Shown here: positions 24,155-32,944 of the stretch, one piece after another | How the letters are laid out: each line of letters begins with the position of its first letter | Numbering within the stretch: position 1 is the stretch's first letter | Source of the DNA: G963677915 sp963677915 | GTDB taxonomy: Bacteria > Bacillota > Clostridia > Lachnospirales > Vallitaleaceae | NCBI GenBank assembly: GCA_963677915.2 | Contig: CAXXGE010000004.1 | Coordinates: 4,347-68,346 of the forward strand | DNA length: 64,000 nt | Reading direction: 5' to 3' | Translations under genes and position numbers: made by a program | Notes under the pieces: model-generated | The model's database searches: none | What the model saw: the letters and a program-made list of their open reading frames with translations, nothing else | Told to the model about the DNA's origin: nothing

Positions 24155-24955
24155 ATGAAGCTGTCCAGAGAAATATATGAGAAGAAGCTTGCAGAGCTCC
24201 AGGTGGAGCTTGTTAAGATGCAGGAATGGGTAAGCCATGAAGGACTCAAGATCGTCGTCTTGTTCGAAGGCAGAGATGCAGCAGGAAAGGGAGGCGCCAT
24301 TAAGCGCATTACCCAGAGTCTGAATCCAAGGGGCTGCAGGGTCGTCGCACTTGCTAAGCCGACAGAAAAAGAACGGACCCAATGGTATTTCCAGCGTTAC
24401 GTCGCCCATCTGCCTAGCGCAGGGGAAATCGTGCTGTTCGACCGCAGCTGGTACAACCGGGCAGGTGTAGAACGGGTCATGGGATTCTGCAGCGACGAGG
24501 AGTATTGGGAATTCCTCAAATCCGTTTCGGCCTTCGAGGAAATGCTCCAGCGCTCAGGGATCATCCTTATCAAGTACTGGTTCTCAGTCAGTGATGAGGA
24601 GCAGGAAGACCGATTCCAGGACAGGATCAACGATGCGACGAAACGGTGGAAACTGAGCGATATGGACCTTGAAGCCAGATCGAGATGGGTAGAATACTCA
24701 AAAGCCAAGGATGTGATGTTCCAGTACACCGATACTGAAATGTCGCCTTGGTATGTCATTGAATCGGACGAAAAAAGAAATGCGCGGATCAATTGCATCA
24801 GCCATCTCCTTTCAATGGTGCCTTACAAGGACGTCAAGCACAAAAAACTTGTTCTCCCTGAAAGGCAGGAAAATACAGGTTATGTAAGACCGCCGATTGA
24901 ATCCTTGCGTTATGTGCCTGATGTGGCAGGGGAGCTTGCCAAGAAGAAGCAATAA
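24155..24955 (+). CDS. polyphosphate kinase 2 family protein
   Basis: 266 residues from ATG 24155, preceded by GGGAGG. Walker A GRDAAGKGGAIKRI at about 40-53, the lid motif and Walker B region FDRSWYNRAGVERVMGF, and TDTEMSPWYVIESDEKRNARIN are the PPK2 signatures at normal single-domain length. PPK2 enzymes phosphorylate nucleoside mono- or diphosphates with polyphosphate (or the reverse). No polyphosphate kinase 1 or exopolyphosphatase gene is near. Confidence 0.93.
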   Translation: MKLSREIYEKKLAELQVELVKMQEWVSHEGLKIVVLFEGRDAAGKGGAIKRITQSLNPRGCRVVALAKPTEKERTQWYFQRYVAHLPSAGEIVLFDRSWYNRAGVERVMGFCSDEEYWEFLKSVSAFEEMLQRSGIILIKYWFSVSDEEQEDRFQDRINDATKRWKLSDMDLEARSRWVEYSKAKDVMFQYTDTEMSPWYVIESDEKRNARINCISHLLSMVPYKDVKHKKLVLPERQENTGYVRPPIESLRYVPDVAGELAKKKQ

Positions 24956-24968
24956 TGTAGACGCTACA

Positions 24969-25103
24969 CTAATTAAAATACATATAGCTGCCAAGAAATA
25001 CTTCGATTACCATTAGGATGATCAGAAAGATCCAGTAGGCCTTCTTGTCGGGACTGTCGACTGTGAACCAGCCGAAAGGTTTGAAGGGATCCTCTTCTTC
25101 AGG
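24969..25103 (-). other. start-less frame after LuxR gene: possible lost C-terminal tail
   Basis: Out of frame with the LuxR gene, codons APEEEDPFKPFGWFTVDSPD and then KKAYWIFLIILMVIEVFLGSY are open to a TAG at 24971-24969. There is no ATG, GTG or TTG at its beginning and no ribosome site. Skipping one C near 25105 would join it to the LuxR protein, adding one transmembrane helix. Translation as such is unproven. Confidence 0.4.
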
Positions 25104-25668
25104 TGCGGTTGTCTGCCCCGGTCTTGCGGTAGACTTTGTTTACGTGCTTCTTGACTGTGTTTTCCGAAATAAAATATTTATCTGCGATCTCCCGGTTGCT
25201 CATGTTTGTCATCAAAGCATGGGCAATTGTTTTTTCGCGGGGAGTCAAAGGATATTGGTCCAGACTTCTTGCCTTTCTCGCGGGCCGATCGCCTTTTTCA
25301 TTTTCCTTCTCTTTTTCCACAACCAAATCCACAGCGATAATGCCGATGGCTGCATAGAAAAGGGGAAGGAAATTATAGATGACCATCTCTATAAGGTCGC
25401 CAGCTTTCTCGGGTTTGACCAGGAGGGACAACTGTGAAAGGAACGTGGTAATACATCCGGTCATGAAAATATGCCATCTGATTCGTCGTTTCAGTTGAGT
25501 ATTTTCATAGCCTTTCAGCTTGTCGATCAGTATCAGGATGGCTGTTCCGATCGCAACAAAAAGTGCCAGCTTGATATCGATGATCAGCGCTATGTTGAAA
25601 TCAAGCAGAACAAGCATCAGAACAAGATAGGCCAAGAATAGGGACAGTTTAAGAATCAATCGATTCAC
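25099..25668 (-). CDS. membrane-anchored LuxR-type regulator
   Basis: 189 residues from GTG 25668, 7 nt after AAAGGAGG; upstream ATGs sit on or before the ribosome site. Four hydrophobic segments (about 3-115) precede a LuxR/GerE helix-turn-helix (LTPREKTIAHALMTNMSNREIADKYFISENTVKKHVNKVYRKTGADNRT). It is probably a membrane sensor acting directly on DNA. A frame directly after, without a start codon, encodes PEEEDPFKPFGWF and a further transmembrane helix (to 24969), so a one-base indel near 25105 may have cut off a natural C-terminal tail. Confidence 0.8.
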   Translation of the reverse strand: MNRLILKLSLFLAYLVLMLVLLDFNIALIIDIKLALFVAIGTAILILIDKLKGYENTQLKRRIRWHIFMTGCITTFLSQLSLLVKPEKAGDLIEMVIYNFLPLFYAAIGIIAVDLVVEKEKENEKGDRPARKARSLDQYPLTPREKTIAHALMTNMSNREIADKYFISENTVKKHVNKVYRKTGADNRT

Positions 25669-25827
25669 AGGCATGCCTCCTTTCATATTAATATTATACC
25701 ATTGCGGCAGAAGTGAATGATATGGCACTGGGTTCTATTTTGTGTTCCATTTTGGGTTCTAATTGGATATAATTGAACATGATAGAAAGATTTTAGAAAA
25801 AATAGGATGTGGATAGGAGGAAAGTTA

Positions 25828-26457
25828 ATGTCAGAGTGGTGGAGTAACCTCGGTGCTTTGAAGCAGATATTCTATTTCATAGCTGTCCCTGCAACGGCTG
25901 TTCTCATTGTACAGTCGGCGCTGGCGATCATAGGCCTTGGTGGTTCGGAAGTGGATATGGATATGGACACATCCGACGGCATCGGCGAGCCGGTGGAACT
26001 GGAGTTTGGCGATGGCATTGATGCCGGGGATGAAGCTTTTTCGGGAGACTTTAAGTTCTTTACAGTGAGAGGGCTGATCGCCTTCTTCGCCGTGCTGGGA
26101 TGGACAGGAGCGGCCATGTCAGGAAAAGCGCCCACCTTTCTGGTGGTCGTGGCAGCATTCGTTGCCGGATTTCTGGCGATGAGTTTGATTGGCTACCTTT
26201 TCTTTGCGATGACCAAGCTTCAGTCGAGCGGTAATATCCGTTACGCCAACTGCATGGGCAAGACAGGCGAGGTCTATATGAACATCCCTGCGGAATCGGG
26301 TGGCAAGGGCAAGGTTTTCATAACTGTCCAGGGGAGACTGATAGAAGCCGGCGCGGTAACGAAGCAGCCCGAACCCATCAAGTCAGGGGAAACCATTCAC
26401 GTGGTCGGTGTCATGAGTGACCATACACTAATTGTCGAAAAAGGAGACAGAGCATGA
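25828..26457 (+). CDS. NfeD-like membrane protein (YuaF type)
   Basis: 209 residues from ATG 25828 (GGAGGAAAGTTA before it). Transmembrane segments at about 13-38, 80-97 and 103-130 are followed by a C-terminal OB-like NfeD domain (GKTGEVYMNIPAESGGKGKVFITVQGRLIEAGAV...TIHVVGVMSDHTLIVEK). YuaF/NfeD proteins pair with flotillins in membrane microdomains. The stop overlaps the flotillin start (ATGA), so they are coupled, as in the Bacillus yuaF-floT operon. Confidence 0.88.
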   Translation: MSEWWSNLGALKQIFYFIAVPATAVLIVQSALAIIGLGGSEVDMDMDTSDGIGEPVELEFGDGIDAGDEAFSGDFKFFTVRGLIAFFAVLGWTGAAMSGKAPTFLVVVAAFVAGFLAMSLIGYLFFAMTKLQSSGNIRYANCMGKTGEVYMNIPAESGGKGKVFITVQGRLIEAGAVTKQPEPIKSGETIHVVGVMSDHTLIVEKGDRA

Positions 26458-27869
26458 ACTTGAATATTGAACTGCTTATTTTGATCGTCGTACTTGTACT
26501 GATTGCATTTACAACATTTGCGGCACTCTTGACCAGATACAAGAGGTGTCCGTCCGACAAAATCCTCGTCATCTACGGAAAAATAGGGAAGGACAGCGGC
26601 GAACAGGTCAGCTCCAAGTGTATTCACGGCGGCGCATCCTTCATATGGCCTGTCATCCAGCATTACGAATTCCTGGACCTGACACCTATTTCCATAAATG
26701 TGGATCTTAAAAAAGCACTCTCGAAGCAGAACATCCGTGTCGATGTGCCTTCAAGGTTCACCGTCGGTATTTCCACAGAAATCGGCGTCATGCAGAATGC
26801 CGCAGAGCGTCTTCTGGGCCTCAAGATGGCCGATATAGAGGATCTTGCCAAGGACATCATCTTCGGTCAGCTCCGTCTGGTCGTTGCGACGATGGACATC
26901 GAGGAGATCAATACTGACAGGGACAAGTTCCTTGAAGCGGTATCCAGAAACGTGGAATCGGAACTCAAGAAAATCGGATTGCGTCTGATCAACGTTAACG
27001 TGACGGATATCATGGACGAATCAGGCTATATCGAAGCCTTGGGAAAAGAGGCGGCAGCCAAGGCGATCAACGATGCCAAGAAATCGGTTGCTGAAAAGGA
27101 CAGGGACGGCTCGATCGGTGAAGCCGAAGCCCAGAAGGATGAGCGGATACGTGTCGCGGCAGCCAATTCCGTGGCCATCGAAGGTGAGAACCTGGCGAAG
27201 GTGAAAATCGCCCAGTCAGATTCGGAAAAACGTCAGCGTGAAGCCGAAGCGCTGCGTGTGGCGACTGCATCCGAGAAGGTGCAGGCTGCACTGGCCCTTA
27301 AGGAGGCTTATGTTTCGGAAAAAGACGCTGAGCTTGCCCGTGCCAAGAAGGAAGAGGCTTCGAGGGAGGCGGACGTCATCGTACCTGCGGAAATCAGCAA
27401 GCGCCGTCTGGAAATCGAAGCGGAAGCGGAAGCCGAGCAGATCAGACGGAAGGCGAAAGGTGAAGCGGACGCCATCTATGCAAAAATGGAAGCCCAGGCC
27501 CGTGGTACATGGGAAATTCTCAGCAAGCAGGCGGAAGGCTTCAAGGCCATGGTCGATGCTGCGGGAAGTTCCAACGATGCTGTAAGGCTGCTCCTTGCTG
27601 ACAAGATGGAAGATCTGGTCAGAACCCAGGTGGATGCAATCAAGAATATCAAGATCGACAAGGTCACTGTTTGGGATTCGATGAACGGAGGCGACGGAAA
27701 GCCTGCAACGGCCAACTTCCTTTCCGGTCTGATCAAGTCCATACCTCCGATGAACGAGATGTTCGACATGGCCGGCATGGAGCTGCCTGAGTATCTCGGC
27801 AAGAATAAGGCTGAAGTGAAGAAGGAGGAAACAGAGATCAAGGAAGAAGCCGAGGGAAAGGACTTTTAA
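26454..27869 (+). CDS. floT: flotillin-family protein
   Basis: 471 residues. One N-terminal hydrophobic hairpin (about 5-25), an SPFH/PHB domain (about 35-190: LVIYGKIGKDSGEQ, IHGGASFIWPVIQHYEFLDL), then a long Glu/Ala-rich coiled coil with AEAEAEQIRRKAKGEADAIYAKMEAQARG. A C-terminal tail carries acidic/lysine repeats. Flotillins scaffold lipid microdomains and influence signalling and secretion. Second gene of the NfeD-flotillin operon. Confidence 0.93.
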   Translation: MNLNIELLILIVVLVLIAFTTFAALLTRYKRCPSDKILVIYGKIGKDSGEQVSSKCIHGGASFIWPVIQHYEFLDLTPISINVDLKKALSKQNIRVDVPSRFTVGISTEIGVMQNAAERLLGLKMADIEDLAKDIIFGQLRLVVATMDIEEINTDRDKFLEAVSRNVESELKKIGLRLINVNVTDIMDESGYIEALGKEAAAKAINDAKKSVAEKDRDGSIGEAEAQKDERIRVAAANSVAIEGENLAKVKIAQSDSEKRQREAEALRVATASEKVQAALALKEAYVSEKDAELARAKKEEASREADVIVPAEISKRRLEIEAEAEAEQIRRKAKGEADAIYAKMEAQARGTWEILSKQAEGFKAMVDAAGSSNDAVRLLLADKMEDLVRTQVDAIKNIKIDKVTVWDSMNGGDGKPATANFLSGLIKSIPPMNEMFDMAGMELPEYLGKNKAEVKKEETEIKEEAEGKDF

Positions 27870-27913
27870 TAGGTCCATTCCGAATTTGTATAACGATTAT
27901 ATGAGCAGAAGAT

Positions 27914-27957
27914 AGACAAAAAATCAGTACACTCGGAAGAGATGTACTGATTTTTTT
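27914..27957. terminator. bidirectional terminator
   Basis: AAAAAATCAGTACA...TGTACTGATTTTTTT, between the converging flotillin and ATP-grasp genes. Confidence 0.85.
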
Positions 27958-27984
27958 ATGACTTCTTGATCTTAAAACGCTGTA

Positions 27985-30135
27985 TTATTTGTCCGCTATC
28001 AGGTACTGGCAAAGCAGCAGTGTCTTCTCAACCAGTTCCCGTCGGTTGATGCACTCCAAAGGCGTATACAGGCCCTTGCTAGATGGAGAGAGGCCGCATA
28101 CGACAGGGATTTGCCCTGGGATATCGCCGGCAGCGGTTGGTATCAGACTGGAATCGGTGTCGAAGGGCAGGTTCCATTCCTTCGCCAATTCTTCCATTTT
28201 ATCCACCAAGGCCTTCTGGCTGCCGCGTTTCATCATAGGAGGTCTTTCTTCGAGTTTTGCTATGGTGCAGTGGAATGATCTGGACGTTGTTTTGAAGGCT
28301 TTCTTTATTTCGTCTTCCATTTCGTTGGCCTTCGCCTGATCAAGATAGCTTAGATACAGGATGGCTTCCATCTGGTGGGGGCGCATCATGGTATAGCTGG
28401 ACATATGGATGTCCTTGACGGAAAGATCTACCCTTCTGATTGGCTGGACAAAGTCCTGAAGCTTTTCGAAACGTTCGGAAAACCACTGATAGGCATCCTT
28501 TGTGCCGCTTTTGGAACCGACCCTGTCTGTATCCCGTTCTACAAGCAGCTTGAATTTTTTCATACCCCTTCTTTGAAGAACGACCTTGCCGCCTGAGCCC
28601 CCGGGTTGGAGTACCAGGACTTCAGAGGCTTTGGCTGAGATTTTAACCAGCGCCTTACCGCTGTAGCGCATGCCCTGTCCTTCGTCCGAATAGGCGAAGA
28701 TGCCCAGCTTCAGTGTGCTCAGCTTTCTGATATATTTTAGGGCGTCCAGGGTTTTCGTCAGACAGGTGATGCCGGCGCTGCTCTCGGCTATGCCGTCACC
28801 ATACAGCCATTCTGAATCCCTTCTGAAGGTGCGGTGCATATTGGTGTTGGCTGTATGTGTATCGATTGGGACGACGATAAGCGTGCCGCCTTGATAGCCG
28901 GCTTTGGATTCCCATAGAGCGTAGCTGCCTGACTCGCCGGAGGTATCCGTCCTGACCAGGCCAAGTTTCAGCATCCTTTCGTTCAGCTTCTTTTTCACGG
29001 CATCGATGCCGGTTGGGTGATCGTGACTCTTGGAGAAATCGGTCCAGTATTTGAGCTCGTCTTCAATCTTGTCCCGGTTGTTGGTTAGGTATTTGAATGC
29101 TTTATCCTTGGATGTGGTCATTCCAGTATCGGTTGGTTCGTGGCTTTCAGTACCGAAATACCGTTTGTACGCCACATCGATCAGCCGCTGGACCACGTCG
29201 CTGTAGCTCATTCCCAGCTGCTTGGCCGCATAGACATAGGATGCGCCAGGTGACATGCTTGCCATGGAGTTGACTTCGAGGATGTAAATGTTGCCGTCGT
29301 TGTCCATCCTGAAATCGACCCTTGCGCTATCGAAGCATCCCAGAGCCTTAAAGGTCTTGATGGCGAGGGTTTGCAGCTGGTTGGTCTCGGCGTCTGTCAA
29401 GGGGGCTGGACATATGCTGGACACACGGTCTCCCGTCGCATGGGCTTTGTCATCGTGGGTGTAAATTTTTTCTCCGGATGTGAAAAGGATTTCGACTGGA
29501 GGCAATGCCTCGACCGGTGAATTGCCCATAAGACCGACATTGAACTCCCTGCCGTCAATGTATTCCTCTACAAGTGTAGGTCCGTGGAAGGCTTCGTAGA
29601 TCACTTTTGCACCTTCCCTCAGCTCCTCCTCGTTGTTGACGATTTTAAGACCAAAGGAAGAGGCTTCATCCTTTGGTTTGATAATCATAGGGTACGCCAT
29701 ATTCTCAATTATGGGATCCTCCGGTGTATCCAGTACCGTGAACTTGGGCGTCGGCAGGCCATGCTGAAGGAGCAGCATTTTGGTAACGACCTTGTCAAGA
29801 GCCATAGCATGGGTGGCGGGTTCGGAACCAATATAGGGGACACCAATCATTTCAAGAATCGCAGGCATATGGGTATAGCGGGACCGGCCCTGGATACCGT
29901 AGCTCAGATTGAAAACTAAGCCCGGTTTTTCTCCGGCTATAACACCTGGCATGAATTCTTCCAGGTTTTGTATGATGTTCTTGTCTCCTTCGAATGTTTT
30001 GACAATATGTCCGTTGGCAAGAAGTGCCTCCTTGATGGCGTTGATGGTTTTCATGCCATATTTCTCTTTGTTCAGCTGCCCAAACAAGTTGATGACAGCT
30101 TGGCTGTCGCGGTTGTAAACGATTGCAATTTTCAT
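27985..30135 (-). CDS. ATP-grasp ligase (D-Ala-D-Ala ligase-like) fused to an M20 peptidase-like domain
   Basis: 716 residues from ATG 30135 (AGAGGTGAAC before it). Residues 1 to about 320 are an ATP-grasp ligase: MKIAIVYNRD, GVPYIGSEPATHAMALDKVVTKMLL, YPMIIKPKDEASSFGLKIV, VEEYIDGREFNVGLMG and IYILEVNSMASMSPG. Residues about 360-716 look like an M20-type peptidase (IDTHTANTNMHRTF, FAYSDEGQGMRYSGKAL, MMRPHQMEAILYLSYLD), although the classical metal ligands are only partly recognisable. Such a protein could form and hydrolyse an amide bond, or process a peptide-like product. It follows a glutamine amidotransferase gene by five bases. Substrate unknown. Confidence 0.8.
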   Translation of the reverse strand: MKIAIVYNRDSQAVINLFGQLNKEKYGMKTINAIKEALLANGHIVKTFEGDKNIIQNLEEFMPGVIAGEKPGLVFNLSYGIQGRSRYTHMPAILEMIGVPYIGSEPATHAMALDKVVTKMLLLQHGLPTPKFTVLDTPEDPIIENMAYPMIIKPKDEASSFGLKIVNNEEELREGAKVIYEAFHGPTLVEEYIDGREFNVGLMGNSPVEALPPVEILFTSGEKIYTHDDKAHATGDRVSSICPAPLTDAETNQLQTLAIKTFKALGCFDSARVDFRMDNDGNIYILEVNSMASMSPGASYVYAAKQLGMSYSDVVQRLIDVAYKRYFGTESHEPTDTGMTTSKDKAFKYLTNNRDKIEDELKYWTDFSKSHDHPTGIDAVKKKLNERMLKLGLVRTDTSGESGSYALWESKAGYQGGTLIVVPIDTHTANTNMHRTFRRDSEWLYGDGIAESSAGITCLTKTLDALKYIRKLSTLKLGIFAYSDEGQGMRYSGKALVKISAKASEVLVLQPGGSGGKVVLQRRGMKKFKLLVERDTDRVGSKSGTKDAYQWFSERFEKLQDFVQPIRRVDLSVKDIHMSSYTMMRPHQMEAILYLSYLDQAKANEMEDEIKKAFKTTSRSFHCTIAKLEERPPMMKRGSQKALVDKMEELAKEWNLPFDTDSSLIPTAAGDIPGQIPVVCGLSPSSKGLYTPLECINRRELVEKTLLLCQYLIADK

Positions 30136-30140
30136 AATGT

Positions 30141-30725
30141 TCACCTCTTAAATGGTATGTCGCAAATACTAAGGAAATTTTTCATGATGACGAGGCCGTC
30201 GGCGGTCTGTACTTCCGGATGTCCCTGGAAACCGTATATGGGTTTTTCGGGGTGGCGGATGGCTTCAAACGGACTGCTTTCTGATGTGGCAAGGTTTACG
30301 AAATCTTTTGGCAGTTCGTAAATATTGTAGCTATGTTTCTCCTTGATCTGGATTTTCGGCTTGTTCAGGCCATTGAAAATTGGGTCCTCAGGTACCAGTA
30401 TCTCGACTAGTTCCTTTTTATTCATGGGTAGGTCCATTTTCTTGATTCTTCCCCTATAGGCGACGGCAATGATTTCACATCCCAGACACATGCCCATAAT
30501 CGGCACATCATAGTTCATCAGCGCTATAAAATTCGTCGTCAGATTCAGCGGCTGATAGGGATTGCCCTTGCCACCTGACAAGATGATGCCGTCAACGACT
30601 GCTTGAGAGGAAAGGTTGATGGGCTGGTTATGGTCGAATACGATATAGTCGATGTTGTGCTCTGACAGAAAATTCCTCTTAAATGTCTTGATGAAACTGC
30701 TTTGGTTATCGATGATCAACAGCAT
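30141..30725 (-). CDS. class I glutamine amidotransferase
   Basis: 194 residues from ATG 30725, preceded by AAAGGAGGTCGGTCC. GATase1 triad: nucleophile Cys in MGMCLGCEIIA, and His/Glu in GFQGHPEVQ. Also IDNQSSFIKTF at the N-terminus and DGIILSGGKGNPYQP, like the GuaA/TrpG/PabA amidotransferase fold. It hydrolyses glutamine to ammonia for a partner synthetase; the partner here is most likely the ATP-grasp protein encoded five bases downstream. It could instead act as a gamma-glutamyl hydrolase. Confidence 0.85.
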   Translation of the reverse strand: MLLIIDNQSSFIKTFKRNFLSEHNIDYIVFDHNQPINLSSQAVVDGIILSGGKGNPYQPLNLTTNFIALMNYDVPIMGMCLGCEIIAVAYRGRIKKMDLPMNKKELVEILVPEDPIFNGLNKPKIQIKEKHSYNIYELPKDFVNLATSESSPFEAIRHPEKPIYGFQGHPEVQTADGLVIMKNFLSICDIPFKR

Positions 30726-30857
30726 GGACCGACCTCCTTTGCTACTTACTATTATACCATGGCATATGAACGGACTTACAGAGGAAAAGCAGCCTCGCTG
30801 TGTTAATGTAGCGGAGCTACTTTGTTTTATATGGGAGAGGGTTGTACGCAATTACAA

Positions 30858-31355
30858 TCAGTTAAACCACTGGTCCACAATGCTTTTGGCTTCCTCGCTG
30901 CTCAAGGGTTCGTTACCGCCAGCAATAAGAGCCGGTGCCTGGCAGTCGTAAGTCTGAATCAGTTTGCCGCCCTGCTTTGCTATGCGCTTTGCATATTTGT
31001 TAAATGCTTTTTCAGGCCTTTTGTCGTCGGCATGGGTCAACACCAGGACAATCTCCTTGTCGGATATGCCTCCGTCCTTGATGAAACCGTTCATGGGAGG
31101 CGTAGGATTGCCTGCCCAAATCTGTCCACACAGATAAATCTTGTCATAGCCGGCCAGATTCTCTGCCATTGGCTTGATCAGGCTCCGTCTGCCGAGAATT
31201 GCTCCCAGTGCATTGCGGGGGACGTTTTCTGCTGTCCTTTTCTTCTGCTCCTGTATCTCGATGGCTTCAAGGTTCAGCTTGCCCTTCAGTTGTTCGACAA
31301 TCTTGAGTGTGTTGCCGGTTAATGAATAGTAAACGATAATGGCGTTTTCTGGCAT
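30858..31355 (-). CDS. flavodoxin-family protein
   Basis: 165 residues with the flavodoxin FMN-phosphate loop VYYSLTGNTLKIVEQL at about 8-23, DKIYLCGQIWAGNPTPPMNGFI and a typical alpha/beta layout. It is likely an electron carrier or a small FMN oxidoreductase. Located upstream of and in line with the amidotransferase gene, but with 133 bp between, so cotranscription is uncertain. Confidence 0.85.
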   Translation of the reverse strand: MPENAIIVYYSLTGNTLKIVEQLKGKLNLEAIEIQEQKKRTAENVPRNALGAILGRRSLIKPMAENLAGYDKIYLCGQIWAGNPTPPMNGFIKDGGISDKEIVLVLTHADDKRPEKAFNKYAKRIAKQGGKLIQTYDCQAPALIAGGNEPLSSEEAKSIVDQWFN

Positions 31356-31389
31356 CTTTATGCAGTCCTTTCCTGTGGGTTGAGTATTA

Positions 31390-31581
31390 TTATTTATGCA
31401 AGTTAGTGGGTATTGACATATAATGTTGCTCCGGTATAGATATTGTTATCAAGCTGATCGAGTCACCGAGCGCCGTATAAACAATCATATCTTGTTTTAC
31501 AGCCAGCGCTTCAGTCGGCAGCATCCATGCCAGTATCAAAATGAAAACTAAAATATCTTGGCCTTTCTCACAGAAACACAA
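31390..31581 (-). pseudogene. remnant of a secreted GDSL/SGNH hydrolase
   Basis: 63-codon frame. A signal-peptide-like stretch (ILVFILILAWMLPTEALA) precedes MIVYTALGDSIS, which is the N-terminal block I of SGNH hydrolases (GDS with the catalytic serine). Everything after block I is missing and replaced by unrelated codons, so only the first 45 or so residues of the original gene survive. Confidence 0.5.
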
Positions 31582-31627
31582 CTTATCTTGTAGAGCTCAG
31601 AATATCAGTATCAGAATATTGAGGCGC

Positions 31628-31755
31628 AAAAAAACCAACCTAATTAACAGGTCGGTTACGCTATTGGCTCAACAAGGGAAAAAGCGTCCAGTTCTATCCC
31701 CCATATCACTGCCCCCTATACAACTGATTCTAGCACTAACGTCAGAGCCCGTCAA
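31628..31755 (-). ncRNA. candidate short leader/small RNA with own promoter and terminator
   Basis: On the minus strand TTGACG (31755-31750), 17 nt, TAGAAT (31732-31727) is followed about 65 nt later by the stem ACCGACCT/AGGTTGGT and T7 (31656-31628). The roughly 90-nt transcript matches no riboswitch I know. It may be a leader of the former GDSL gene or an independent small RNA. The rest of 31582-31949 holds nothing recognisable. Confidence 0.4.
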
Positions 31756-31949
31756 TAAATATGGGGTTGTATCATTTACCCCAACGAAGTATAATCTCAA
31801 AAAGGTCAGAAGAGTAAAAAGGAAAAGATGGAAGTCAAATGGAACATTTTCTGATTCTGTGCGTCTAACTGTTAAAGATTCATTTAAGCAACAGAAATTA
31901 TAATGTATTTAAGAAAAAACAATCGCCACAGTACAAGGAGGAAATCATC

Positions 31950-32591
31950 ATGTTCATTCTAATTCCATCCTACAAACCAACAAGAAAACTGACAAACCTC
32001 GTGCATCAGCTGAATGCTTACTACGATGCCTGTGTCCTTATTATAGATGATGGAAGCGGTCCTGCGTACAGCCATTTCTACGAAAGATTAGCCGATGACG
32101 GCTGTATCGTGCTTACTCACGAGACAAACGTTGGAAGGGGGGCGGCACTGAAAACCGGCTTCGAATTTCTGAAGGAAGTCGGATGGGAAGGGACAGTCGT
32201 CACTGCCGAAGGTGAAGGCCAGCATCTTGCCTCGGACATTATCAGGATCGGTGGAAGGATCAATACCAATGCCAAAAAGATCCTTCTCGGTTCCAGGACA
32301 TTCAACGAAAGTGCATCATTACGAAGCAGGATAGGCAACGTTATTTCGAGTGCTGCATTCCAGATGTCGACAGGCCATCGCATCGATGATACCCAGACAA
32401 GCCTCCGGGCGTTCGATGCACGTATGTTGGACTGGCTTCTGCAAATACCGGGGAACCGGCTGGAGTATGAAATGAACATGCTTCTGGCTGCTGCAGTTGA
32501 CAGGGTACCGCTGGAAGAAATCTACATTGAAACGGCGCAGGCCAACTACTATATACACAATGTACATCAGATTCAATTACCAAGCCTCTGA
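31950..32591 (+). CDS. family 2 glycosyltransferase
   Basis: 213 residues. GT-A fold: IPSYKPTRKLTNLVHQL at the start, nucleotide-sugar DDG (VLIIDDGSGPAY), NVGRGAALKTGFEFL, and a product-site TAEGEGQH in place of the usual DADGQH. The latter half resembles dolichol-phosphate mannose synthase-like enzymes (GSRTFNESASLRSRIGNVISS, DDTQTSLRAF). It likely transfers a sugar to a lipid or surface polymer. The C-terminus is short compared with relatives. Ribosome site AAGGAGGAAATCATC. Confidence 0.85.
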   Translation: MFILIPSYKPTRKLTNLVHQLNAYYDACVLIIDDGSGPAYSHFYERLADDGCIVLTHETNVGRGAALKTGFEFLKEVGWEGTVVTAEGEGQHLASDIIRIGGRINTNAKKILLGSRTFNESASLRSRIGNVISSAAFQMSTGHRIDDTQTSLRAFDARMLDWLLQIPGNRLEYEMNMLLAAAVDRVPLEEIYIETAQANYYIHNVHQIQLPSL

Positions 32592-32732
32592 AAGTTCAGA
32601 TGATTCAGAAAATTCACGTACCTGTCACCAGACATTTTAGGCACCCGTTTTATAGTGGGTGCCTATTGCATTCTCCATCTTTTCCTGACAAATATGGTAT
32701 AATTTAGTAAGGAAGAGAAAGGAGGCGGGGGT

Positions 32733-32918
32733 ATGTCTGATAGTACTAACCAATGCGAATACTGCATGTACTATGAATATGATGAGGATCTGGATGAATA
32801 TGCATGCACCATAGAAATGGACATGGACGATATCGAAAAGATGACCTATGATTCTAAGACGACCTGTCCGAACTTCAGGATGGGAGACGATTACACAATC
32901 GTAAGAAAACAGATGTAA
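32733..32918 (+). CDS. small cysteine-containing protein (DUF6472-like)
   Basis: 61 residues with CEYCMYYEYDEDLDEYAC and TTCPNFRMGDDY. Four conserved cysteines in a CxxC...C...C pattern suggest a metal site. The sequence matches a family of tiny Clostridia proteins that I recall as DUF6472; function unknown. Ribosome site AAGGAGGCGGGGGT precedes the ATG. It may be cotranscribed with the DUF2339 gene 26 bp downstream. Confidence 0.75.
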   Translation: MSDSTNQCEYCMYYEYDEDLDEYACTIEMDMDDIEKMTYDSKTTCPNFRMGDDYTIVRKQM

Positions 32919-32944
32919 AAAAGTCAATATAACGGGGGGAGTAT

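Noticed and set aside
31628..31755. Considered as c-di-GMP, fluoride or Mn riboswitch
   Set aside because: None of the consensus core motifs of these classes is present.
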